From the NCBI RefSeq assembly GCF_000426605.1, contig NZ_AUFR01000018.1, positions 1 to 58,461 of the forward strand: a stretch of DNA of 58,461 nt, given 5' to 3'. The number at the start of each line of letters is the position of its first letter. The stretch's first letter is position 1. This DNA comes from Propionibacterium acidifaciens DSM 21887. Its GTDB lineage: Bacteria > Actinomycetota > Actinomycetes > Propionibacteriales > Propionibacteriaceae. Both the position numbers and the translations under genes were made by a program. The notes beneath the pieces are model-generated. The model worked only from the letters and a program-made list of their open reading frames with translations. It did no database searches and was not told the DNA's origin. This document shows positions 33,195 through 42,120 of this stretch, in pieces.

Positions 33195-36100
33195 CCGAGA
33201 AGTCGACCTATGCCCGCTTGGCCGTTTTGCAGGAGAGCCAACGCGATCGGATCATCGAGATTCTTTCTTCCGCATCATCCCAGCTGCGAGGCGAGCCGAT
33301 AGCCGTCTTGGGGGTCTCAGTGCGTTTGCCAGGCGACGTCTCCGGAGTCGACGACTTCGATAGACTGCTCACCGAGGGCGCTACGCCAATCACCGAGACT
33401 GATCCACGGCGCTGGATTGGAGATTCGCACGGCATCCGAGCGGGTTTCCTTTCGGACCCCCTCGTCTTCGACGCGGATTTCTTCGGCATCATGCCTCTCG
33501 AGGCTGAATCGCTTGATCCTCAGCAGCGACTTGCGCTGGAGATCGCCGTCGAAGCGATTGAGGATTCAGGCCGTAGTGTAGACGACCTGCGTGGTAGTGC
33601 CACGGGATTGTTCCTCGGAATCTACCACCACGATTTCGAGGAAGTGTTTATCTCTGCGCCATCCCCTTACGCGGCGAGTGGAAACGCTCACTCTATTGCT
33701 GCGGGGCGGCTCGCCTACATCCTAGACTTAAGCGGTCCCGCAATTAGCTTCGATACGGCCTGTTCCACCTCGCTGGTTGCGATTCATCAGGCGGCCTGCA
33801 GCCTTGCCATGAGGGAATGCGATGGCGCGATCGTGGCAGGAGTCAACGTGATGCTGTCGCGTCGCACGCACGACAGTCTCGAGTCATGGGGAATGCTGTC
33901 GCCACGCGCGAGGTGCAGCTCCTTCGACGTTGCCGCTGACGGTTTCGTTCGCGGTGAGGGAGCCGGTGCCGTTTATTTGAAGAGGCTCTCTGATGCGCTC
34001 AGGGATGGGGACGAGGTCCTGTCTGTCATCCGTGGAAGCGCTATCAATCAGGATGGACGCTCCCAAGGACTTACTGCGCCGAGCGGGGCCGCTCAGGTCG
34101 CCGTCATCCAACAAGCGCTGGCGAACGCAGGGATCTCGGCGGAATCAGTGGGCTACGTCGAGACGCATGGCACGGGAACAGCGCTCGGTGACCCCATTGA
34201 GTACGAAGCTCTCCATGAAACCTATGGAATTCCGACGACCAGCGACCCATGCGTGCTTGGCGCTGTGAAATCGAACATCGGCCACCTTGAGGCCGCTGCC
34301 GGTATCGTCGGTTTTATCAAGGCGATGCTCGTGCTGGGGTCCGGACGTATCCCTAGAAATCCTGGCTTCGAGCGTCTTAATCCCCATATTCCTCAGCGGC
34401 CCACGCGACTCCGAATTGCGAGTGAGCCTCTAGCTTGGCCGTCGACCAGGCCGCGCCGGGCCGCGGTCTCATCCTTTGGTTTCGGCGGTACCAATGCGCA
34501 CGTCATTCTTGAGGAGGGATCGAGCACGGCGGCTTGGCCGCGAAGGCATCCGCGCCAATGGAATCATGATACGTCGTGGCCTCTTCCTGGTCGAGGCGTT
34601 CGGACCCCCAAGAACTGGTTCCTGATCTCTGATCTCGTCGAGGCTCCTGCTGAGGCTGTCCCGCTCGATGGCTTACGCCTTGATGTCCGATCGGCCTCAG
34701 GGGTGGCGGCGTCAACGCTTGCGGACGCTCTTCAAGCGCTCGGTGCGGTGACGATCTCGGGAAGCTTCGAGTTCTGGCAACCGGATCCCGCCGTCATCGC
34801 AGTGGTCACTCCCGAGACGGGGCATGACCTCGCCGACTTGGAGGGGTTGAAAGATGAGGCGTCAATGTTGGCGGAGGTCGCCGCACGATGCGGACGCGAG
34901 ACCGACCATCAGATCCTTTTCGCAACGCAACGCGCCCTGCGCGGGCCATCGATCGATCCCGTGGCCGCCTCGTGGTGGGGTTGGGCCCGAGCCTGCGCCC
35001 TTGAGTTGGGGCCGACTTTCGCTGGCGCAGTCGACGCAGACGATGTCGAGGGGCTTGCCCAAGCAGTGGCGACCCACTTGGGATCTGATGACGGCGAGCT
35101 GTTCATGGTCCTGCGTGAGGGCCGACGCCTCGTCCCCCGACTCGTCCCGGCGCCCGAAAGCCTGACAGAGGCCGGACCAGCCAGTCTCCGGGAAGATCGG
35201 AGCTATCTTGTGATCGGAGCGAACGGCCCTGTGGGCCTCGCGCTGCTCGACTATCTCACGGAGCGTGGGGCCAAGTACCTCACTCTCACCGGTCGCGGTC
35301 AACCGAAGGAGCCTCTGAACCTCCGCATGGACGCTCTTCATCGACAGGGAGTTGATGTGGAATGGACGCTGGCTCACGCTGATGACCCGTCTCAGATGCG
35401 AGATGTGATCAGCAGCTTCGGGCGGGACCGTCCAGAGCTGGACGGCGTGTTCCTGACGGCGTTCGCTGGCGGTCCTTGCTCCCTTGAGGACCTGACGGCC
35501 GAGGATGTCGACGCGATGTATCGCCCGAAGGTGGACGCAGCCGTCTACCTTGACAGACTTACCTCAGAACTTGACTTATCGATCTTCGCGCTCTTCTCCT
35601 CAACGACGGGGTGCCTCGGTTCTAGGCAGCTCGCTCACTACTCAGGAGCCAGCGGTTTTCTCGATGGACTTGCGTACCACCGCCGCGAGCGCGGGTTGCC
35701 GGCGCTCGCCATCGACTGGGGCATCTGGGCAGGCCGGCTGGATGAGACTTCAGACAACGAGCGCCGCCACGTCGAGGGTTCCGGTTTGCAAGCGATGGAT
35801 GATCAGCTCGCGATATATGCCCTTGACCAGCTGCTGGCCCAGAACGAATTCTGTCAGGTCATGGTTGCGGACGCGGACTGGGAACTCGTCCGGGTCGCGT
35901 ACTCGACACGAACCTCTTTTACTCTGGTCGATCAGCTGCTCTGGCCGAGCAACGAGGCGGAACCCGAGGCTCGAGGAGCATCGATGTTGGCTGCTACCCC
36001 TCCACGGGAACGCAGTGATGCTGTCGTCACTTGGGTGAGGCGAGTCGTGGCTAACCTCATGCACTTGCGCAACCCTGAGCAGTTGCCCGTGGATAAGGGA

Positions 36101-39100
36101 CTGTTCGATGTAGGCCTAGATTCGCTCATGAGCGTGCAGGTGCAGCGAGCTCTCAACGAAGACTTCGGGGTAGGGCTGTCCCCGACCGTCGTCTACAGTC
36201 ATCCGACAGTCGCAGCTCTCGCGTCGCAGATCTTGGAGCGGTTGCGGCTCGGGGGCGCGACCGAGGAACGTCGCGAATCGGCCCGGCCTGCGGCCTTGTC
36301 TGACGATCCGATTGCGATTGTTGGCATGGCGTGCCGCTTCCCCCGAGGAGAAAGTCTCGACGAGTTCTGGACAACCCTGTCAACCGGGCGCGACGCCATC
36401 AGTACGGTCCCTCTTGAGCGGTGGGACGCTGCAAGCCTGATCGATCCTGACCCGACCACGCCTGGAGCAATTCGAACTGATCGCGGCGGCTTCCTCACTG
36501 GATGGGATCCCACGCAATTTGATGCTGAGTTCTTCGGGATATCGCCCCGTGAAGCTGCCGCTCTGGACCCCCAGCAACGCCTTATGCTCGAGTTGGCCGT
36601 TGAGACACTCAATGACGCTGGACTGGCTCCTTTAGGCCTTCAAGGAACGCGCACAGGCGTGTTTGTTGGCATCACCACGCGCGACTACATGGTCAGGCAG
36701 ACTCGTGCCACGAGTCTAGAGGATATCGATGCGTACACGGGCACGGGAAGCGCAGCGAATTTTGCCGCAGGTCGTGTGTCTTACCAGCTGCGACTTCAAG
36801 GTCCAGCGATGGCGATTGACACGGCCTGCTCCAGCAGCCTGACTGCACTGCATGTTGCCTTGGGTGAGCTCCGCTCCGGAACCTGTGACGCCGCGCTTGT
36901 CGGCGGCGTGAACATTATGCTGGCCCCCGACACCTCCGTCTCGTTTACCCGTTGGGGCATGCTGTCGCCTCGAGGCGTCTGCGCGAGTTTCGATGAGTCC
37001 GCCGATGGGTTCGTCCGCGGCGAGGGCGCCGGAATGATCATGCTGAAGCCGTTGTCTGTTGCTGTTCGGGACGGTGATCGCGTGGTCGCGGTGCTGAGGG
37101 GAAGCTCATGCGGCCAAGACGGTGAGAGCGCGGGTCAGACTGTTCCTAACGGCGCCGCGCAATCAGCCGTGATCTCAGATGCTCTCTCGCGTTCCGGGCT
37201 CACTGCAGACGACATCGATTTCGTCGAGACCCACGGTGCCGGGACCGCTGTCGGTGATCCGATTGAGCTGGAGGCGCTCGGCGAGGTTTTTGGTGACCGT
37301 ACAAACCCGATCATCATCGGGGCGCTGAAGAGTGTGACTGGCCACATGGAGGCCGCTGCGGGTATTGGCGGTATCATCAAGACCGCACTGGCCCTGTCGC
37401 ACCGCAAGATTCCACCGAACCTTCACTTCGAAAGGTTGACATCACAGGTCACGCTTCGGGGCTCGCGAGTTGAGATCCCAACGACGTTGGTGCCGTGGCC
37501 ATGCACGGGTCACCCGGCGCGCGCGGGCGTGTCGAGCTTCGGCGCTTCAGGCACGAATGTGCACGTGGTCCTTGAAGAGGCGCCCAGCGCTTCAGATTCA
37601 GTCACTGCATCGCAGGGCGGCGTCTGGCTCTTCTCAGGTCAGGGCTCGCAGTGGGATGGAATGGGTGCAGGACTACTCGATGACAGCCCAGCCTTTGCTG
37701 AAACCATCACGGATCTCGCGCCTTATTTCAAGCGTGAGACCGGTCGCGCGCTGCTTCCGCTCCTTCGGGGCGAAGCGGAGCTTGCTGGTATCGATCTTGT
37801 GCAGCCTGCGATCTTCTGCATGCAAGTCGGACTCGCCGCAACTTGGCGGGCGCTGGGAGCGGAACCGTCGGCGGTCATAGGCCACTCCATGGGAGAGGTC
37901 GCGGCCGCCGTGGTCGCGGGAGCTCTGACGGCCGAGGACGGCATGGCTGTCATCGCCCGCCGCTCGCGTCTTCTCAAGAGGATCGCGGGTAAGGGTCTCA
38001 TGGCCATGCTTGAGGCCAGCGAATCGGCAGCGCGAGAGATCATCCGCGGTCATCCAGGTGTCGACATCGCCGTCCTGGGTTCTCCCGGGCAGACCGTAGT
38101 GTCGGGCGACCCCACAGCCATCCGGGCGATTACGGCGGATTTTCAGGCTCGTGGACTGTTCGCACGTGAGATCGCTGTGGACGTGGCCTCACACTCTCCC
38201 CAAGCGGACGAGCTTCTGTCCGATCTCCGAAAGGAACTCGCACAGCTCATGCCGCAACAGCCTCGGGTCAAGTTCCTGTCGACTGTCGCCGAGGACCCGA
38301 GATTTGACGCTGATTACTGGGCTGACAACCTCCGGCGACCCGTCCGACTGATGCAGTCTCTGCAGAACGCGATGGCGACGGGCGAGACCCTTTTCGTCGA
38401 GATGTCGCCACATCCGCTGCTTGGCGCGTCAGTGATGGATTGCGCAGACGGTCGGAAAGTAACATTCATTCCGAGTATGCGCCGTCACGATCCGTCAGTG
38501 CGCCCCAACCTACGGTCCCCTCTTCCCCCTGTCGTTTGGCACCGCAAGCGCCACTGGTTTGAGACGACCGTCCGCGAGGGTGAGACCAGTTCGCTGCTGG
38601 GCCAGCATGCCTTGACGCCCTCGGGTGAGCATGTGTTCACGAACCCTGATCTCATGCGTACTGCTCCGTGGCTATCCGAGCATCGGGTCGATGGAGTTCC
38701 TGTCATGCCGCTGGCGGGATGGGCGGCGATGATCGTCGAGGCCGTCGACACTATCAAGGGGTCGCCCACCTGCGTGGAAATCAGCGGGTTGAAGCTGCAC
38801 AGCGCTTACATTCCGGACAGCTCCGTCCCTGTGACGACCTCGTTGCGACCGGTGGGCGAGAACGCTTGGGCGGTGCGCATTGGCTCACAAACTCCCTCAT
38901 GGCAGCTCCACGCCTCGGCGCAGGTCACCGTCCTAACGCCCCAGGACGAACCTGCGATCGACACTGAGCCCGCATCGAGGGCCGGGGCTGAGTTTCCAGT
39001 TTCACGACTGTATGAGCGGCTCCGCAGCGTTGGCCAGCAGCACAGCGGAATCTTCGCGCCCATCACGGAGGCGTGGTTAAGCACTGACGGCATCGCTACG

Positions 39101-42100
39101 ACTCACCTCAGAGCGAACCCTACCCGTAGAGTGGATCGTCGGGCACGCGTCTTTCCTCCCCTGCTCGACGGAGCTCTTCAGACGCTGGCGGTGTCATCGC
39201 TGGCCGAAAACTCAGCTGGGTTCGTCCTGCCCGAGCAGATCGGCACTATTCGCGTGTCCGGCGAGTTCGTCGGGGAGGCGACGGCGTGGGCCAAGCTAAC
39301 GAGAGACAGTGTGGGATTCGCGACCGGCAACGTATTGATGCTTGCCGAGGGTGGGCGTATCGACGTATCGGGCATCCGGCTGTGTCAAATGGACGCGCCT
39401 GTAAGCGCACGTCTCCCGCTGTTCGACCAGAAGTGGGTCTCGCTACCCGGCCATTCTGGGCCTGCGGTCGATGAAATTCGCGTTGTGGCGGAAGGGCCCG
39501 CGTCCTCTGAGCTCGCAGCCCGTGTGGCTACTTCGCTTGGCAGCGGCCTGACCGAGCTCGACTCCACGGTTAGCTCTGACAGCGTCCCTGATGCGGTCTG
39601 TGTTGTGATTAACGCCGTAGGCAGGGCCTCCGCTGATGTGGTCGGATGCCTCATGGCGGTTCAACGCACTGTAATGACCGTGCTTGGGTGGGGGCTGCGC
39701 GACACACCACGCGTCTACTGTCTGGTGAACGTCACTCCGTCGGGTGTTCTTGGGCAGATTGAGGCGGCCTTGAGAGCCTTCTGTCGGGTACTTGCGTATG
39801 AACATCCCGACTTGTGCGCCTCTGTGGTCTCGTTCGACGCTTCATCTGAGTTAGCGCTCGCGTCTTTGGTCCGCTCGAACACGCCGGAAACAGACGTGGC
39901 ATTCTTTGCGGACGGGGCTCGTGCGTTGAGGATCCAGCAGGTTCAGGCACCGTTACGCGACTTGACACTGCCGGTCACGGAATCCAACGTCGTACGGGCA
40001 GAGGTCTCCGACGGTGAGATTGCCTGGGTCGAACAAGCCCGCCCCGTGCTCGAGAGCGGGGAAGTCTTGGTGCAGGTGGAGGCGGCCGGGCTGAATTTCT
40101 CAGACGTCCTCAAGTGGCGCGGAGCCTATCCGCTGCACCATGGCGAGCATCCTGTCCTCGGGGGTGAGGTGGCTGGCACCGTCGTCGCCTGCGGTCCTGA
40201 CGTCACCCTCCACTTGGGTAACAAGGTGTTTGGACTAGCGACGGGTGGCATCGGCACGATGGTTCGCACTCGAGCCGACCTTCTCAGCCAGGTACCGGAT
40301 GGGATGTCGGCCATTGATGCCGCTGCACTCCCGGTGGCGTACACGACGGCAGTGCACTGCCTTGACGAGGTTGCACACCTTCGAGATGGCCAAACAGTCG
40401 TCATCACTTCCGCCTCGGGGGGCGTAGGGCTGGCGGCCGTGGCGGTCGCAAGGAGGCGCGGAGCTCGGATCATCGCGACGGCTGGCACAGCAGAGAAACG
40501 AGAATTCCTCCAAGAACTGGGGCTGGACGATGTCTTAGACTCGTATGCCCTTGACCTTGGCGAGCAGATCATGGAGCGCACCAGTGGAGTCGATGTCGTG
40601 CTCAACACTCTGACCGGTTCGGCCTTTCGACAGCTGCTCAGTACCCTGCGGCCAGGCGGTCGGTTCGTTGAATTGAGCAAGGACGCGACCTTCGGACACC
40701 ATGCGCTTGACTTGGCCACCCTCGCGCGGGGCGGTAGCTTCAGCGCCGTGGACTTGGCCTACCTCATGCATCACGACAGGGACACTACTCGTCGGTTGCT
40801 GAGTGAGGTCGTCGCGGGCCTCACGGCTGGCTGGGTGATACCGCTTCCCACTAGGACCTTTGGGATGCGGAGCCTTGATGAGGCGCTGAGCGCATTCAGC
40901 GAGAAGGAGCATCGAGGCAAGATCGTCGTGACCGCTGAGGCGGGACTTGAGGCCCAGCCTCCTGCGGGTCGGGTGGTTCGCCCGAACGGCGCGTATCTCG
41001 TCACGGGCGCGTTCAGCGGGCTTGGCTGGCAGACCGCAAGCTGGCTCGCCGCACAGAAACCCCGCAGGCTCGTGCTCAATGGGCGCCGGCCGCCGGATGC
41101 CGACCGCACGTCGATGATTGAGGAATGGCGTGAAAGCGGGATTGAGGTGGAGATCGTTCTGGGTGATGTCGCCGATTCCTCCACGGTCAGTGAGCTTGTG
41201 GACCGTGCCCGGGCGGGCGGGTCCTTGCATGGGGTGATCCACAGCGCTGGAGTGGTTCAGGACAAAACCATCCGCTACGTCGACGAAGAGACCATCCGTG
41301 CCGTCCTCCGTCCGAAGCTTGTTGGTGCGAAATTGATCCTCGACGCGGTCCTGCCCGATGCACTCGACTTCTGCGTGCTCTACTCATCGGCGGCGGTCCT
41401 CTTGGGCTCTCCCGGCCAGGGCGCCTACGCGGTGGCAAATGCAGCCATGGACTCTCTTGCGCAGCAGTACGCCGACGAGGGGATGACGGTCCAGTCTATC
41501 AACTGGGGCCCGTGGGCGCAGACCGGGCTGGCCACAAACTTCACGACGCTGGGTTACCACGCGCTGAGCAACGCCGAGGGCCTCGATGCGTTGAATCGCA
41601 TTATCTGCTCCTCCTTGCAGCGGGCTGGCGTCTTTGACGTTGACGCTCGGCAGTGGTTCCAGTCCTACCCGGCGGTCAGTGAGCTTCCCTATTTCTCGGA
41701 TCTTGAGGTTAACCTCGACTCCGACGAGTCCGGTCCCGACCTATTGGCTGGCGTGATGTCAGAGACAGAGGTACGCGAGCGCGTGCGCGACCTAGTAGCC
41801 CAAGAGCTCTCCGCGGTCTTGCGTTGTGATTCGAACATCATCGACCCGCAGTCACCCTTTGCCAGCCTCGGGCTCGATTCTCTGATGGCGCTCGAACTGC
41901 GGAATCGGCTGGAACGAGCCAGCGGCGTTCAACTACCAGTAACTGTCATCTGGTCGTCGCCAACGGTGGAGCAGCTTGCGGAATCCCTGCTGGGTGCAAT
42001 GCGGCCAGATGAGCAACAACCAGCAGACGGACCAGTGAACGAACCCGCAATTTCTGATGAAGACGCACAGATGATCCTCGACTTGGCTGAGGCGCTGCGC

Positions 42101-42118
42101 GGCGACGAGGGGGGATAA
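33191..42118 (+). CDS. Type I PKS, two modules: KS-KR-ACP (AT-less) and KS-AT-DH-ER-KR-ACP
   Basis: The 2975-residue protein carries modules 2 and 3. Module 2: KS with Cys191 (DTACSTS), His326 and His365 intact; no AT follows, only about 230 residues leading to a KR with GANGPVG (about 676), Tyr817 and ACP Ser978. In this KR the YxxxN Asn is Ser (YSGAS). Module 3 is fully reducing: KS Cys1213 (HGAGT, SVTGHME variants), AT Ser1566 with VASH, DH His1831 and Asp1993 (DGALQ), ER with NADPH motif SASGGVG about 2407, KR with VTGAFSGLG and Tyr2746 (YAVAN), ACP Ser2897. Module 2 needs malonyl loading in trans or is passed over. Start and stop lie in tight gene junctions (ATGA upstream, 2 bp downstream). 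Confidence 0.93.
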   Translation: MTEKSTYARLAVLQESQRDRIIEILSSASSQLRGEPIAVLGVSVRLPGDVSGVDDFDRLLTEGATPITETDPRRWIGDSHGIRAGFLSDPLVFDADFFGIMPLEAESLDPQQRLALEIAVEAIEDSGRSVDDLRGSATGLFLGIYHHDFEEVFISAPSPYAASGNAHSIAAGRLAYILDLSGPAISFDTACSTSLVAIHQAACSLAMRECDGAIVAGVNVMLSRRTHDSLESWGMLSPRARCSSFDVAADGFVRGEGAGAVYLKRLSDALRDGDEVLSVIRGSAINQDGRSQGLTAPSGAAQVAVIQQALANAGISAESVGYVETHGTGTALGDPIEYEALHETYGIPTTSDPCVLGAVKSNIGHLEAAAGIVGFIKAMLVLGSGRIPRNPGFERLNPHIPQRPTRLRIASEPLAWPSTRPRRAAVSSFGFGGTNAHVILEEGSSTAAWPRRHPRQWNHDTSWPLPGRGVRTPKNWFLISDLVEAPAEAVPLDGLRLDVRSASGVAASTLADALQALGAVTISGSFEFWQPDPAVIAVVTPETGHDLADLEGLKDEASMLAEVAARCGRETDHQILFATQRALRGPSIDPVAASWWGWARACALELGPTFAGAVDADDVEGLAQAVATHLGSDDGELFMVLREGRRLVPRLVPAPESLTEAGPASLREDRSYLVIGANGPVGLALLDYLTERGAKYLTLTGRGQPKEPLNLRMDALHRQGVDVEWTLAHADDPSQMRDVISSFGRDRPELDGVFLTAFAGGPCSLEDLTAEDVDAMYRPKVDAAVYLDRLTSELDLSIFALFSSTTGCLGSRQLAHYSGASGFLDGLAYHRRERGLPALAIDWGIWAGRLDETSDNERRHVEGSGLQAMDDQLAIYALDQLLAQNEFCQVMVADADWELVRVAYSTRTSFTLVDQLLWPSNEAEPEARGASMLAATPPRERSDAVVTWVRRVVANLMHLRNPEQLPVDKGLFDVGLDSLMSVQVQRALNEDFGVGLSPTVVYSHPTVAALASQILERLRLGGATEERRESARPAALSDDPIAIVGMACRFPRGESLDEFWTTLSTGRDAISTVPLERWDAASLIDPDPTTPGAIRTDRGGFLTGWDPTQFDAEFFGISPREAAALDPQQRLMLELAVETLNDAGLAPLGLQGTRTGVFVGITTRDYMVRQTRATSLEDIDAYTGTGSAANFAAGRVSYQLRLQGPAMAIDTACSSSLTALHVALGELRSGTCDAALVGGVNIMLAPDTSVSFTRWGMLSPRGVCASFDESADGFVRGEGAGMIMLKPLSVAVRDGDRVVAVLRGSSCGQDGESAGQTVPNGAAQSAVISDALSRSGLTADDIDFVETHGAGTAVGDPIELEALGEVFGDRTNPIIIGALKSVTGHMEAAAGIGGIIKTALALSHRKIPPNLHFERLTSQVTLRGSRVEIPTTLVPWPCTGHPARAGVSSFGASGTNVHVVLEEAPSASDSVTASQGGVWLFSGQGSQWDGMGAGLLDDSPAFAETITDLAPYFKRETGRALLPLLRGEAELAGIDLVQPAIFCMQVGLAATWRALGAEPSAVIGHSMGEVAAAVVAGALTAEDGMAVIARRSRLLKRIAGKGLMAMLEASESAAREIIRGHPGVDIAVLGSPGQTVVSGDPTAIRAITADFQARGLFAREIAVDVASHSPQADELLSDLRKELAQLMPQQPRVKFLSTVAEDPRFDADYWADNLRRPVRLMQSLQNAMATGETLFVEMSPHPLLGASVMDCADGRKVTFIPSMRRHDPSVRPNLRSPLPPVVWHRKRHWFETTVREGETSSLLGQHALTPSGEHVFTNPDLMRTAPWLSEHRVDGVPVMPLAGWAAMIVEAVDTIKGSPTCVEISGLKLHSAYIPDSSVPVTTSLRPVGENAWAVRIGSQTPSWQLHASAQVTVLTPQDEPAIDTEPASRAGAEFPVSRLYERLRSVGQQHSGIFAPITEAWLSTDGIATTHLRANPTRRVDRRARVFPPLLDGALQTLAVSSLAENSAGFVLPEQIGTIRVSGEFVGEATAWAKLTRDSVGFATGNVLMLAEGGRIDVSGIRLCQMDAPVSARLPLFDQKWVSLPGHSGPAVDEIRVVAEGPASSELAARVATSLGSGLTELDSTVSSDSVPDAVCVVINAVGRASADVVGCLMAVQRTVMTVLGWGLRDTPRVYCLVNVTPSGVLGQIEAALRAFCRVLAYEHPDLCASVVSFDASSELALASLVRSNTPETDVAFFADGARALRIQQVQAPLRDLTLPVTESNVVRAEVSDGEIAWVEQARPVLESGEVLVQVEAAGLNFSDVLKWRGAYPLHHGEHPVLGGEVAGTVVACGPDVTLHLGNKVFGLATGGIGTMVRTRADLLSQVPDGMSAIDAAALPVAYTTAVHCLDEVAHLRDGQTVVITSASGGVGLAAVAVARRRGARIIATAGTAEKREFLQELGLDDVLDSYALDLGEQIMERTSGVDVVLNTLTGSAFRQLLSTLRPGGRFVELSKDATFGHHALDLATLARGGSFSAVDLAYLMHHDRDTTRRLLSEVVAGLTAGWVIPLPTRTFGMRSLDEALSAFSEKEHRGKIVVTAEAGLEAQPPAGRVVRPNGAYLVTGAFSGLGWQTASWLAAQKPRRLVLNGRRPPDADRTSMIEEWRESGIEVEIVLGDVADSSTVSELVDRARAGGSLHGVIHSAGVVQDKTIRYVDEETIRAVLRPKLVGAKLILDAVLPDALDFCVLYSSAAVLLGSPGQGAYAVANAAMDSLAQQYADEGMTVQSINWGPWAQTGLATNFTTLGYHALSNAEGLDALNRIICSSLQRAGVFDVDARQWFQSYPAVSELPYFSDLEVNLDSDESGPDLLAGVMSETEVRERVRDLVAQELSAVLRCDSNIIDPQSPFASLGLDSLMALELRNRLERASGVQLPVTVIWSSPTVEQLAESLLGAMRPDEQQPADGPVNEPAISDEDAQMILDLAEALRGDEGG

Positions 42119-42120
42119 GC

